DNA from: JABURQ01 sp029243145
Lineage (GTDB): Bacteria > Planctomycetota > Planctomycetia > Planctomycetales > Planctomycetaceae
DNA length: 64,000 bases
Reading direction: 5' to 3'
Assembly: GCA_965660145.1 (NCBI GenBank)
Contig: CBFHYX010000006.1
Span: forward strand, 124,001-188,000
The notes beneath the pieces were generated by a model. That model saw only the letters and a program-made list of their open reading frames with translations, ran no database searches and was not told the DNA's origin. Position 1 is the first letter of the stretch. Each line of letters begins with the position of its first letter. Below are positions 29,122 to 37,961 of this stretch, piece after piece. The translations under genes and the position numbers were made by a program.

Positions 29122-31329
29122 ATGTTGACTGAATCATCCGCAACACGTCCGCTTCGCCTGCGCCTTCGTCCAGATTTGGAGATTCGTGATTCGAGTTCTT
29201 CGGCTGAGAAAATCTGGATCATTCGCGATCCCGTCACGCTCAGATATTTTCGCTTAAACCGAGAGGAGCATGAGCTTCTCAATGGACTGGATGGCTCCAG
29301 AAGTCTCGTCGATATTCAAAGGCATTACAACGCCTTATTCAGCCCGCTGCATCTTGAAATGCAGCAATTGATGGCGTTCCTCTCACGACTTTATGCCGAG
29401 GGGTTACTTGTCTCGGACGCTCCCGCTCAAGCGATTCCTTTGCAAATACGTCGCAAAAAGAACCGGTTTCATCGCTCACTCGCACTGTGGTCAAATCCTT
29501 TGGCGATCCGAGGTCCGGGAGTCTCTCCCGGACCAATTCTGGATAGAGTGACAGCCTGTTTGGGCGGGCTCTTCACCTTCGCAGGCTTCTTGCTTTCATT
29601 GATTCTGTTTTCAACGGCTCTCTCGCTGGTGATCACCCATCGAGAGTCGGTCAACGCCCGGCTCCCTCAGATGCAGTCGTTTTTCGAAGGTAAGAACTTC
29701 TTGTTGCTGCTCGCAGTTCTTGCCATTGTGAAAGTGTTTCACGAATTGGGGCATGCGGCATCCTGCCGAAAATTTGGAGGACGTTGCCATCAAATCGGAG
29801 TGATGTTTTTGATGTGTGTGCCGACGCTCTTTTGCGACGTGTCTGATGCCTGGTTGATTCCCCAGAGAATGAAACGCGTCATTATATCAGCGGCGGGCAT
29901 GTATGTGGAAATGATTTTGGCGTCGGTGGCTACAATCTTGTGGTGGAATAGTTCTCCGGGAATCTTCAACGCCGTCTGCTTGAATGTGATGCTGGTTTGC
30001 TCCATCTCAACGGTGTTGATCAACGGGAATCCGTTTCTTCGCTATGATGGTTACTACATTCTCTCTGACTTGGTTAATATTCCCAACCTCAAGCAGCGTT
30101 CATCGAGTTGGTGGAAAATGACTTTGAAGTCGGTTTGTCTGGGTCTCAAGTCATCTCGCCAAGAATTACCATCGTCCAAACGGCATACTTTTTTGTTTTG
30201 TGTTTACGGTTTCGCTTCCACGGTATTTCGGTTGTGTTTGCTGACGATGATTTTGTGGTTTGTGTATCAATTTCTGGAGCAACACAAACTGGCTGTGTTT
30301 TTCCCGCCGTTATTGCTCATTGTACTTTCAGGCACTTTGGGTCCACCTCTCAAAAGAACCGGTCAATTGCTGAGTGATCCACTCGCCCGCGCTCAAATGA
30401 GACCGTTTCGGATGGCGTCTACGATTTTCGGTGGTTTGTTGCTCGCTCTGTTTTGTGGCTTCGTACCGTTGCCGACTTATGTCTATTGCCCCGCGCTCAT
30501 CGAGCCGTACGAAGCTCAACATGTCTACGCTTACTATCCAGGACGATTGAAGTCATCCATTGCTGAGAACTCTACGGTGTCTTCGGGAGATTTAATCTAT
30601 GAGCTGGAAAATGACACATTAGAATACGAGTTGGAAGAACTCAGCGGTCAACTTGAAGTCCAAAAAACACACCTGCGAAGCCTCGAGCAAAGAAGCTCAG
30701 AGTCTGTTGAAATTCAAAACCAAATCCCGCTCGCTCAAAAATTCCTCAAAGATCTCCAACAGCAATACCAACAACGATTGGATCAGAAATCGCAATTAAC
30801 GGGTTTCGCTTCTATGGATGGCATCGTTTATCCACCACCGATTTCACATCAACCCAGCGAGACCAGTTTAGAACTCTCTTACTACACCGGCTCGCCTTTC
30901 AATCCTCAAAATTCAGGATGTCAGATCGAAGCGGGGACATTACTCTGCACGATCGGTCTTCCTGAAAAGATGCAGGCCACCCTGCTGGCCGACGAACAAA
31001 CTTTGCAATTGATCAAACAGGGTCAACAGGCTTCATTGCTACCGACGGCAAGTACATTGGGCGTGATTGATGGTCACGTCAGCGCGATTGGACGCACTCG
31101 ACAGGAAACAGTCCCCGATCAATTTCTTCCCGATGAAAGTATTGTGATTGTGCCGAGAGTTGATGGGACCAGTGCGCCGGTCAATCCACTCTGGGAAGTT
31201 CGCGTTCGGTGGACTGAGTCAACGCAAGACCTCCCTCCGGGAATGCGCGGCACAGCCCGCATTCGGGTCGATTCGATGACGCTACTGACACGTTTTCGTC
31301 GCTGGGTGAACGCAACGTTTCGTACTTGA
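29122..31329 (+). CDS. M50 peptidase / HlyD fusion membrane protein
   Basis: 735 residues. N-terminus (about 20-100) is PqqD-like: IRDPVTLRYFRLNREEHELL. Then a polytopic M50 (site-2-protease) domain with the zinc motif HELGH (207-211) and NPFLRYDGYY (303-312), which supplies the third metal ligand. A further membrane segment (about 430-450) leads into an HlyD-type periplasmic part with coiled coil (about 495-560) and barrel motif VIDGHVSAIG. Such proteins occur in peptide-export loci with an unknown substrate. The ribosome binding site AGGAGGG precedes ATG 29122. It ends the operon. Catalytic residues are intact, so proteolysis is possible but not shown. Confidence 0.9.
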   Translation: MLTESSATRPLRLRLRPDLEIRDSSSSAEKIWIIRDPVTLRYFRLNREEHELLNGLDGSRSLVDIQRHYNALFSPLHLEMQQLMAFLSRLYAEGLLVSDAPAQAIPLQIRRKKNRFHRSLALWSNPLAIRGPGVSPGPILDRVTACLGGLFTFAGFLLSLILFSTALSLVITHRESVNARLPQMQSFFEGKNFLLLLAVLAIVKVFHELGHAASCRKFGGRCHQIGVMFLMCVPTLFCDVSDAWLIPQRMKRVIISAAGMYVEMILASVATILWWNSSPGIFNAVCLNVMLVCSISTVLINGNPFLRYDGYYILSDLVNIPNLKQRSSSWWKMTLKSVCLGLKSSRQELPSSKRHTFLFCVYGFASTVFRLCLLTMILWFVYQFLEQHKLAVFFPPLLLIVLSGTLGPPLKRTGQLLSDPLARAQMRPFRMASTIFGGLLLALFCGFVPLPTYVYCPALIEPYEAQHVYAYYPGRLKSSIAENSTVSSGDLIYELENDTLEYELEELSGQLEVQKTHLRSLEQRSSESVEIQNQIPLAQKFLKDLQQQYQQRLDQKSQLTGFASMDGIVYPPPISHQPSETSLELSYYTGSPFNPQNSGCQIEAGTLLCTIGLPEKMQATLLADEQTLQLIKQGQQASLLPTASTLGVIDGHVSAIGRTRQETVPDQFLPDESIVIVPRVDGTSAPVNPLWEVRVRWTESTQDLPPGMRGTARIRVDSMTLLTRFRRWVNATFRT

Positions 31330-31367
31330 TTGTCGAAGGTAGTTTGGCACTCTATATCAACATGTAG

Positions 31368-31422
31368 ACTTGTAGGGCAGCCTCCCGTCTGCCTTCCTCA
31401 TCTGTGGAAATCGGCAAAATCG
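31368..31422. repeat. Direct repeat, copy A
   Basis: Starts acttgtagggcagcctcccg and ends atcg. It matches copy B at 31891-31941 with a 4-base length difference and few substitutions (shared words acttgtaggg, ctgccttcctc, tgtgga, atcgg). Confidence 0.65.
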
Positions 31423-31525
31423 CTTGCTTGCAGCCATAACCCAAAATAGCGACTGATGACGAACAGCAATCCACGAACTCAACCTGGCATTTCCGCTGAT
31501 TGGTTCGGGCGCTGTTTTGATTTTG

Positions 31526-31639
31526 TTACGTGCTCTTGTTCTTTTTCTCCTGCTTCAGTCTTTTCTTCTCTTTAGGGGTTCGTTGAGCCTTTTTCTGTTC
31601 TTCTTTTTTGCCTTTATCTTTACTTCCCTTATCGCCCAT
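31526..31639 (-). CDS. Small Lys-rich protein (37 residues)
   Basis: ATG 31639 to TAA 31526-31528 encodes 37 residues beginning MGDKGSKDKGKKEEQKKAQR and ending in LKQEKKNKST. More than a third of the residues are Lys. GGGAG lies 9 bases upstream. The MGDK(G/S).K.K N-terminus recalls a family of very short Lys-rich bacterial proteins of unknown function, often missed by gene callers; this is from memory. It lies alone, antisense to a longer but implausible Leu/Phe-rich frame. Translation of the minus strand is the more protein-like reading. Confidence 0.6.
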   Translation of the reverse strand: MGDKGSKDKGKKEEQKKAQRTPKEKKRLKQEKKNKST

Positions 31640-31735
31640 CGCTGTGTCTCCCTGAATGGAATGAAATTCTCTGTTCTGCCAATGAGTGTTGTCGCTCTCG
31701 TCAAGTGGTTAAGCCATCCACGACACGAACGCGAC

Positions 31736-31774
31736 ACTCAAAGCGAGACGCAAGCAGTGCTTCTCGCTTTGAGT
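31736..31774. repeat. Perfect 13-bp hairpin, acgcaagc loop
   Basis: actcaaagcgaga (31736-31748) pairs exactly with tctcgctttgagt (31762-31774). The loop contains cgcaagcagtgct, and gcatggcaacc follows at 31780. The acgcaagc loop word and atggca(c/a)cc tail suggest membership of the GGCACCC hairpin family. Confidence 0.6.
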
Positions 31775-31890
31775 CGAAAGCATGGCAACCTCTCTTCAGA
31801 TCGAGTATTAGGTTGCACAACCATATTATGGATGTACAGTTATTGTATCTGGAAAAAACTTTCTAAAACAGCGCAAACTCATTTATTAGG

Positions 31891-31941
31891 ACTTGTAGGG
31901 CTCCCGCCTGCCTTCCTCTTGTGTGGAGATCGGGAAGATCG
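31891..31941. repeat. Direct repeat, copy B
   Basis: Starts acttgtagggctcccgcctg and ends gaagatcg. It is the partner of 31368-31422, in the same orientation, 523 bases downstream. Confidence 0.65.
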
Positions 31942-32067
31942 AATCTGCTCTCCATCAAATTCATCAACTCGGAAGAGATCTTTCCCTGCCAGCCTCTTGC
32001 AACCATGCGCAGAGTCACCAACAATAAAACAAGACATCGACAATCAAATGCCTTGAATGGAACCACT

Positions 32068-33534
32068 ATGCGAATTTCCTACTTGTCCTTCTTGCTGGTT
32101 GTACTTTCAGGAACGAATTTGATTTTGAGTTCCGCGGAAGCTCGTCAGCCGAACATCATCTTTATTATGGCCGATGATTTGGGATACCACGAACTCGGTT
32201 GCTACGGTCAAAAGTGGATCAAGACACCCAACATTGATCGCATTGCGGCAGAAGGGATGAAGTTTACGCAGTTCTATTCGGGAGAAGCCGTTTGTGCTCC
32301 GGCAAGATGTGTGTTGCTCACCGGAAAACATACCGGGCATTCGTATGTTCGCAATAATGGTGACCCGAAACATCTGCAACATTTGGCCCCTAAATACGGT
32401 TGGGAGTTTCCCGGTCAATACCCGATCCCCGATGAAGAAGTCACGGTTGCCGAACTGTTGAAGGAAGAGGGGTACGCGACGGCTGCGTGTGGTAAATGGG
32501 GGTTGGGTCACGTTGGCACCAGCGGAGATCCCAACAAGCAGGGGTTCGATCTATTTTACGGATTCAATTGTCAGCGGCATGCTCACAATCATTATCCCAA
32601 ATTCTTATGGCGGAACGACAAAAAAGAAATCTTGCCGGGTAACGACCGCACCCTCAACGGCGAAACCTATTCTCAAGACAAGTTTACCGAAGTCGCGTTG
32701 GAGTTCATTAAAGAGAACAAAGAGAAGCCTTTCTTTTTATATCTCCCCTTTGCGATTCCCCATCTCTCCATTCAGGTGACGGAGGAATCTCTCAATGAAT
32801 ACAAAGGGAAGATTCCCGAAGAGGAATATGTTCACAAAGGGTATCTCGAACATCCGTTTCCTAGAGCCGGTTACGCGGCGATGGTCACGCACATGGATCG
32901 CGACGTGGGTAAAGTGATGACGTTAGTCGAGAAGCTGGGGCTCGATGACAATACCATCATTTTTTTCACCTCCGATAATGGACCCACATACGACCGACTT
33001 GGTGGTTCGGATTCCGACTTCTTCGCATCGGCGGGTCAGTTCAAAGGCTTGAAAGGTTCGCTGTATGAAGGCGGTATTCGAGTCCCTTTGGTGGCACGTT
33101 GGCCGGGAAAAATCGTACCGGGAACGATCAGTCACCATCGGTCGGCGTTTTGGGATGTAATGCCAACCTTGACTGATATCGCGGGAGCAGACGCTCCCGT
33201 CGGTATCGATGGTCTTTCGTTCGCTCCCACTTTGTTAGGTAAGCCCGATCAACAAAAGCAGCATGCTTATCTTTATTGGGAATTTGCCGCGTATGGCGGT
33301 CAGCAGGCTGTGAGAATCGGGAATTGGAAGGGCATTCGCCAGAACATGTTCAAAGGGAGCCTCCATACGGAACTGTATGATCTCTCAATAGACATCGGAG
33401 AATCAAAAGATGTCTCGGCTCAAAATCCCGAAGTGGTCAAGCAGATTGAACACATCATGGCCACGGCTCGGGTTCCTTCCGAGACCTACAAGTTCAAAGC
33501 ACTCGATGAGTGGCAGGCAAAAGTTGCGAAGTAA
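32068..33534 (+). CDS. Secreted sulfatase (arylsulfatase family)
   Basis: 488 residues. Signal peptide MRISYLSFLLVVLSGTNLIL, then IIFIMADDLGYHELGCYG, and VCAPARCVLLTGKHTG with formylglycine site Cys76 (C-A-P-A-R). ACGKWGLG and TSDNGPT are the further active-site blocks. The layout and length are those of a compact sulfatase without an added C-terminal domain. The start at ATG 32068 is chosen so that the signal peptide is N-terminal. The next gene begins 52 bases later on the same strand but is not clearly related in function. Confidence 0.93.
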   Translation: MRISYLSFLLVVLSGTNLILSSAEARQPNIIFIMADDLGYHELGCYGQKWIKTPNIDRIAAEGMKFTQFYSGEAVCAPARCVLLTGKHTGHSYVRNNGDPKHLQHLAPKYGWEFPGQYPIPDEEVTVAELLKEEGYATAACGKWGLGHVGTSGDPNKQGFDLFYGFNCQRHAHNHYPKFLWRNDKKEILPGNDRTLNGETYSQDKFTEVALEFIKENKEKPFFLYLPFAIPHLSIQVTEESLNEYKGKIPEEEYVHKGYLEHPFPRAGYAAMVTHMDRDVGKVMTLVEKLGLDDNTIIFFTSDNGPTYDRLGGSDSDFFASAGQFKGLKGSLYEGGIRVPLVARWPGKIVPGTISHHRSAFWDVMPTLTDIAGADAPVGIDGLSFAPTLLGKPDQQKQHAYLYWEFAAYGGQQAVRIGNWKGIRQNMFKGSLHTELYDLSIDIGESKDVSAQNPEVVKQIEHIMATARVPSETYKFKALDEWQAKVAK

Positions 33535-33586
33535 ATTTGCCGGTGATGCTTTTTGATTCCGAAGTTTGCAAAGAAACCCTCGTTCC

Positions 33587-33949
33587 ATGATCGTCGTCAC
33601 TAATAGAATCCCTGTCGCCAAGGGACACGAAATCAATTTTGAGGACCGGTTCCGAAATCGCGTTCATCTAGTCGATCAGGCACCCGGTTTCATCCGCAAC
33701 GAAGTACATCGTCCACAACCGATGAAGTTCGATCATGAAACGGGTTCGTTCATTCCCGACCCGGAAGCGGAAGGGTATTACGAAGTCAAAACCTGGTGGG
33801 AATCGATTGATCACTTTGTCGCCTGGACCCGCAGTGAGGCATTCGCTCAGTCGCACGCCAACCGGGCTCCCAAAGAAATGTTCCGTGGACCCAGTGTTCT
33901 CGATGTTCACGAAGTCTTCTTGACGACAGACGAGAAGGAGCCATCATGA
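33587..33949 (+). CDS. ABM-fold monooxygenase (HmoA/IsdG-like)
   Basis: 120 residues, the size of the antibiotic-biosynthesis-monooxygenase family, whose members oxidise quinols or degrade heme. Family features: IVVTNRIPVAKGHEINFEDRF at the N-terminus, VDQAPGFIRNEVHRP, then YYEVKTWWESIDHFVAWTRSEAF with the usual W.S...F..W..S..F pattern. The tail (GPSVLDVHEVF) gives the last strand. The stop overlaps the msrB start by 4 bases (ATGA), so the two are translated together. A link to oxidative-stress repair is inferred from that pairing. The start is ATG 33587; an ATG 21 bases upstream is possible. Confidence 0.82.
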   Translation: MIVVTNRIPVAKGHEINFEDRFRNRVHLVDQAPGFIRNEVHRPQPMKFDHETGSFIPDPEAEGYYEVKTWWESIDHFVAWTRSEAFAQSHANRAPKEMFRGPSVLDVHEVFLTTDEKEPS

Positions 33950-34356
33950 CCGATCCCAAAAAACTCTCAAACGAGGAATGGCGTGAAAAACTAACTCCCG
34001 AGCAATATGCGGTCTTACGCGAACAAGGGACCGAACGACCTTATACGGGTGAGTACGATCAGCATTATGATTCGGGGACTTATTCATGTGCCGCCTGCGG
34101 CATGGAGTTGTTCGAGTCGGAAACCAAGTTCAACTCACGTTGCGGTTGGCCAGCTTTTTACGCAGCACAAGCGGAGGACCGGGTCAATCTGCACAGCGAC
34201 ACAACGCTCGGCATGGTGCGGACGGAAGTGACTTGTGCGGGTTGCGACTCTCACTTGGGGCATATTTTTGATGATGCCCCGCAAACACCAACCGGACAGC
34301 GATACTGTATCAATTCGGTCTGTCTGAATTTTACCTCTCACGCAGACAATGCTTAG
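33946..34356 (+). CDS. msrB: Peptide-methionine (R)-S-oxide reductase
   Basis: Repairs oxidised methionine in the cytosol. 136 residues, normal length. Zinc-binding CAAC (48, 51) and CAGC (97, 100), the RCGWPAF motif with Cys66 as the likely resolving residue, LGHIFDD and the catalytic RYCINS (Cys121) are all intact. AAGGAG lies just before ATG 33946, and the start overlaps the stop of the ABM gene. It is convergent with a signal peptidase gene and its stop overlaps that stop by 4 bases. Confidence 0.96.
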   Translation: MTDPKKLSNEEWREKLTPEQYAVLREQGTERPYTGEYDQHYDSGTYSCAACGMELFESETKFNSRCGWPAFYAAQAEDRVNLHSDTTLGMVRTEVTCAGCDSHLGHIFDDAPQTPTGQRYCINSVCLNFTSHADNA

Positions 34357-36206
34357 CGAATGCGTTCCATGCGCGGGACGTTGGGATAAAACGGAACTCG
34401 CATTTTGGGATAGCGTTCGTCACCGGTCTCCCCTCGATGATAGGTAATCGGATACCCTTCACCGTCGTTCATGAACGGCATGCCGTGCGGCCAGTAGATG
34501 AAGAAGGCTTTACCCAACATGGCATTACGGGGGACGGCATGCGTGTCGTCCCACAAGCGACTGTCCAGACTGGCAGGGCTGTTGTCACCCAGTACGAAAA
34601 ATTCGTCATCTTTCAAAGGTGGGAATTCCACAGAATGCTCGTACTTGAGATAGAGTTCGGCGTACTTTTCAGGTTCATCGAGAGCAAACATTAAATCCAT
34701 CTGCGAGGTTCGGTCGGGAATGTCGAATTCATCTCCCAGCTCGCGTTGGCGAGACATGCGTTCGTACCGCTCCATTTGCACCCGAATACTTTGCTCGGCT
34801 CGATAAAAGATATCTCGTGTCAGTTTCAGATTGGAAACATTCAACTCCGCGTCAGTGACGGCAATTCCAACCGGTGATAAATCACGATTTGTCGGTAAAC
34901 TGGTCGCGGGAGCTTCATATTCACCTTTGCCGGGAAACGGAATCAGCTTCCCATCGATCCACAGGTTTAACCGATTGTCGACATTCGAGAACGTCAGCGT
35001 ATGGGAGCCAACCCCCGAGAAAGACGTTTCCACTTCATCGAGAACTTTCTGTTGTTCTAACGCATAATCGAAGTATTCGAGAGTGACCTTGCCTGTTTTC
35101 ATATTAAATCGACATTGGTAATCGCGAATTCCTTCGGTTAATTCGAGGATCAGTTCGCCGTTCTCCCCGGTGTCGGTGATATCGATGGAGCAAGACATGG
35201 TCAGGTCGCCAACCCAGAAATGTCCACTACTGCTGTGTCGCCGTGCCTGCGTTTCGTTGTAGCCGCAAAAATCGCTGATTAATTTCGGTGTGGGTTTTGT
35301 TTCAAACGGGAGTGCAGGATCATTCATGACCGCGCCCCAAGCTTCTTCATCGGGGACAAAGTGCCGGTACTTCAGCCAGCGTGTTTGATCGGCGGACTCA
35401 TTGCGTGTGATGGCATAGACTCTTTGTTCGGTATCGGCCGACCATCCTCCCGTTTCGGGTTCTAACCCCGAACCACTGTCGTCGGTATGATCGTGTTTCA
35501 CAGCCGCCCAACGCTCGGGCCATCCCTTTTCCAGAAGTAACTTTTCAGGATGATTGTTGTCATGAACAATCATTTGCAGTGAGAGCTGTTTGTAGGGATC
35601 GTCTTTCCGCAGAATCTGCCACGCATCGGTTTCGTTTTTTCGGGCATAAACATCTCCACCCTCGATTAATAAATACTCGTTCGGCAAACCGACCAATCGT
35701 TTGATGAAATTGCGCATCGGTTCTTCAGGGTTTTTGAAGACGACAACATCCCAGCGGTCAGGATCGCTAATCTCGTAAGGAAATTTGTTGACAAGAATTC
35801 GGTCGCCATGAAAGACGGGAGTATCGCGAACCGTATTTTCATAACGGCAATTGGGGCAGACTGAGGTGTTGATACGCGCATTGGGTAGAAGTGATTCGGA
35901 GTCCCCGTTAACTTCTTGACTGGCGCCGATGTTGTAATGCCATTGGCATTGTTCGCAGTCGATCTCTTTATGTCGTCCATTGAGAGTTTCGGCCATCGAT
36001 CCTGTGGGGATCACGAAGGCTTCCGCTTCAAAGGTGCGAAACAAAAAGGCAAGAATGAAAGCGACCACCAACGACTCGATAGTCTCTCGCGCCGGTGAGG
36101 GCCTCACGTATTTGCTTTTCGCTTTCGGCTTCGCCGCAACGGGGGTTTTGGCGAGATCGGCAGATTGTTTTTTGCGGGTTGATTTGCTCATCCAAGCGGC
36201 ATTCAT
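34353..36206 (-). CDS. Signal peptidase I with zinc-ribbon and lectin-like inserts
   Basis: Removes Sec signal peptides at the outer face of the membrane. After a Lys-rich N-terminus and one membrane segment (about 43-58) comes VIPTGSMAETL with nucleophile Ser70; then a four-Cys ribbon (Cys84/87 and 117/120) inserted before GDRILVNK and the general base in NFIKRLVGLP (Lys169). About 330 residues of beta-rich sequence (e.g. HTLTFSNVDNRLNLWIDG, LamG-like) separate this from the C-terminal GDNSPASLDSR box. At 617 residues it is about twice the usual length. An ATG at 36191 is an equally good start. It follows its paralogue by 85 bases. Confidence 0.9.
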   Translation of the reverse strand: MNAAWMSKSTRKKQSADLAKTPVAAKPKAKSKYVRPSPARETIESLVVAFILAFLFRTFEAEAFVIPTGSMAETLNGRHKEIDCEQCQWHYNIGASQEVNGDSESLLPNARINTSVCPNCRYENTVRDTPVFHGDRILVNKFPYEISDPDRWDVVVFKNPEEPMRNFIKRLVGLPNEYLLIEGGDVYARKNETDAWQILRKDDPYKQLSLQMIVHDNNHPEKLLLEKGWPERWAAVKHDHTDDSGSGLEPETGGWSADTEQRVYAITRNESADQTRWLKYRHFVPDEEAWGAVMNDPALPFETKPTPKLISDFCGYNETQARRHSSSGHFWVGDLTMSCSIDITDTGENGELILELTEGIRDYQCRFNMKTGKVTLEYFDYALEQQKVLDEVETSFSGVGSHTLTFSNVDNRLNLWIDGKLIPFPGKGEYEAPATSLPTNRDLSPVGIAVTDAELNVSNLKLTRDIFYRAEQSIRVQMERYERMSRQRELGDEFDIPDRTSQMDLMFALDEPEKYAELYLKYEHSVEFPPLKDDEFFVLGDNSPASLDSRLWDDTHAVPRNAMLGKAFFIYWPHGMPFMNDGEGYPITYHRGETGDERYPKMRVPFYPNVPRMERIR

Positions 36207-36291
36207 CAGGGTACAAAACGGAGTGGGTCTCTGGGATACCTGCTGACAATCAGCTCGGTTTCAACGGATTCGAAGGGTAGGCAACCTGCCG

Positions 36292-37935
36292 CTATCTCAC
36301 AAACCTGATTCGGGAAAAATCGGGTTTCCGATACGGTATCTGCCAAGTCCTCCAGCCTATTGTTTCTTGCGTCGAAGGTAAATGCACGAGAAAAGGCTTA
36401 CCGATCAATAGTTTACGAGGAACGGTCGGTTGTTCCCATCGTCGCGAATCCGAAGAGACGCGGCTATTGTCTCCCAAAACAAAATAGTGATCAGCGGGAA
36501 CCTGAAATGCCTGTTCCGAGGCGTATTCCCCATTTTGAGAGGTGTAGTAGATATCGCGGTAAAGTTTCAGTGTTTTGAGTTCAAATTCGGCGGATCCCGA
36601 GATTCGAGTGATCTCAAAGGGCGTATGTGGTGAATCGCTGGCAGAATTCAAAGGCCACGGCTCCATCACGATGCTTTTGTTGATGGCGACAAGTAATCGG
36701 TCATCAAAAGAGGATATTTCAAACAGAAACCCGTGAGCATCCAATCTGAAATGCTCTTCCATCAACGGTTCCTCCTCCTGAGGCCGATAGAGCCCAACCC
36801 GTTGGGCTTTGAGGTCAATCTCGCAGCGAAGAAAGCCAGTCGGCGTGTTCAACTCGATAAAGATGACACCCGAGGATTCGCTGGGAACGATGTTTGTTTC
36901 CAGTGAAAATTCGTGGATGGGAGAGAGCCGGTTTGTCGGCATGTCGTGGTTGTAGGCGGTGAAGTCGGTAACATGAGTACGATGTGACTTAACCAGCAAT
37001 TGATCGACGGCTGACTGATAGTCATCAGTTGGAATCACTTTTCGTAACTTTTGGTGAGTCACTGCGGAGAGGACACCCGTCGCAATTAGGCAATTTTCTT
37101 CCAATCGGACTCCCGGAAAGGGAGGCTCAGGTGCGAAAGGGAACGGAGTTTTCCTAGGAATGAACGCCGTCGCCACTTGCTCGTGCATGGACTCTGGAAG
37201 ACAGACTGTCGATTCATGGACACCACCGAATCTTAAGGTATGACGATACGTTAGCCAGTCATCTTCATATTCTGGTCGGTATTTCCAACCGGAATCTGTG
37301 GGCGTCCAACCAGATATGAGAGTATCCGAAGACCAGCGTCCTGCCCAAGTCTCGGAGTCGGGTGGTTGATAAGCCGAGTCGAAGACAAGCACTCGTTGGG
37401 CGCGTTGTTCTTCGAGACTCTTTTGCACGATCTTGCCATCGACCCAAAGATTACCATCCCGAATGAGGACTTCTTCTTCGGGTAAGCCGACGACCCGTTT
37501 GATGTAAGTTTCTCGCGGTTCGTTTGGATTCCGAAAAACGATGACTTCTCCTCGTCGCGGGTTTCGAAACTGATAGGCGTTCTTCCAAACGAGTAAGTGA
37601 TCTCCCCGGTTTATGGGTTGGTTTGATAAGTCACTTTCGTTCGCCATGCAGTTGGGACACGCCGCAAAATCGTCTGTTTCAATCAGAGAGTCTTCGTCGA
37701 ACTCAGTCCCCACCGCAAACTGAAATTGACACTGCGGACAAACGACACGTTTTTGCTCACCATAGTAATGTGGTGCCATCGAGCCGGTGGAGATCAAATA
37801 TCCTTCCACGAGAAACGTACGCACGAGCAGGACGGCAATCAATAGCGACAAGACAGGGTCGAACGCCTGGCGAAACCCGCGCGTAAACTCGGTGTTCGAA
37901 TTGGGTAAGCGTGCAGGGTTAGGGTCGGTCATCAT
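36292..37935 (-). CDS. Signal peptidase I paralogue with zinc-ribbon and insert
   Basis: 547 residues, same architecture as the next gene: membrane segment (about 27-45), LISTGSMAPHYYG (Ser52), ribbon Cys66/69 and Cys93/96, TYIKRVVGLP (Lys146), a long beta-rich insert with LFEISSFDDRLLVAINKS, and GDNSRVSSDSR. Both catalytic residues are kept, so it should be active. It lies directly after lepA, 26 bases downstream, matching the classical lepA-lepB order. The start is ATG 37935 or 37932; a TTG at 37965 would overlap lepA. Sequence identity to the second copy is low apart from the motifs, so the duplication is old. Confidence 0.88.
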   Translation of the reverse strand: MMTDPNPARLPNSNTEFTRGFRQAFDPVLSLLIAVLLVRTFLVEGYLISTGSMAPHYYGEQKRVVCPQCQFQFAVGTEFDEDSLIETDDFAACPNCMANESDLSNQPINRGDHLLVWKNAYQFRNPRRGEVIVFRNPNEPRETYIKRVVGLPEEEVLIRDGNLWVDGKIVQKSLEEQRAQRVLVFDSAYQPPDSETWAGRWSSDTLISGWTPTDSGWKYRPEYEDDWLTYRHTLRFGGVHESTVCLPESMHEQVATAFIPRKTPFPFAPEPPFPGVRLEENCLIATGVLSAVTHQKLRKVIPTDDYQSAVDQLLVKSHRTHVTDFTAYNHDMPTNRLSPIHEFSLETNIVPSESSGVIFIELNTPTGFLRCEIDLKAQRVGLYRPQEEEPLMEEHFRLDAHGFLFEISSFDDRLLVAINKSIVMEPWPLNSASDSPHTPFEITRISGSAEFELKTLKLYRDIYYTSQNGEYASEQAFQVPADHYFVLGDNSRVSSDSRRWEQPTVPRKLLIGKPFLVHLPSTQETIGWRTWQIPYRKPDFSRIRFVR

Positions 37936-37961
37936 CCATGTTCCGACATGAAACGTGAGAA

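Larger units (their letters stand above)
31330..32067. other. Intergenic region with repeats and one small gene
   Basis: About 740 bases between the M50-HlyD gene and a sulfatase. It holds the 37-codon gene at 31526-31639 (minus), two similar direct repeats at 31368-31422 and 31891-31941, and a hairpin at 31736-31774. A 179-residue frame at 31517-32056 is antisense to the small gene and reads through the repeats, so it is rejected. Confidence 0.6.

Noticed and set aside
31517..32056. 179-residue Leu/Phe-rich frame that looks like a membrane protein
   Set aside because: The hydrophobic start is the antisense of the Lys-rich 37-residue gene (Lys codons read as Phe/Leu), and the rest crosses the repeats.
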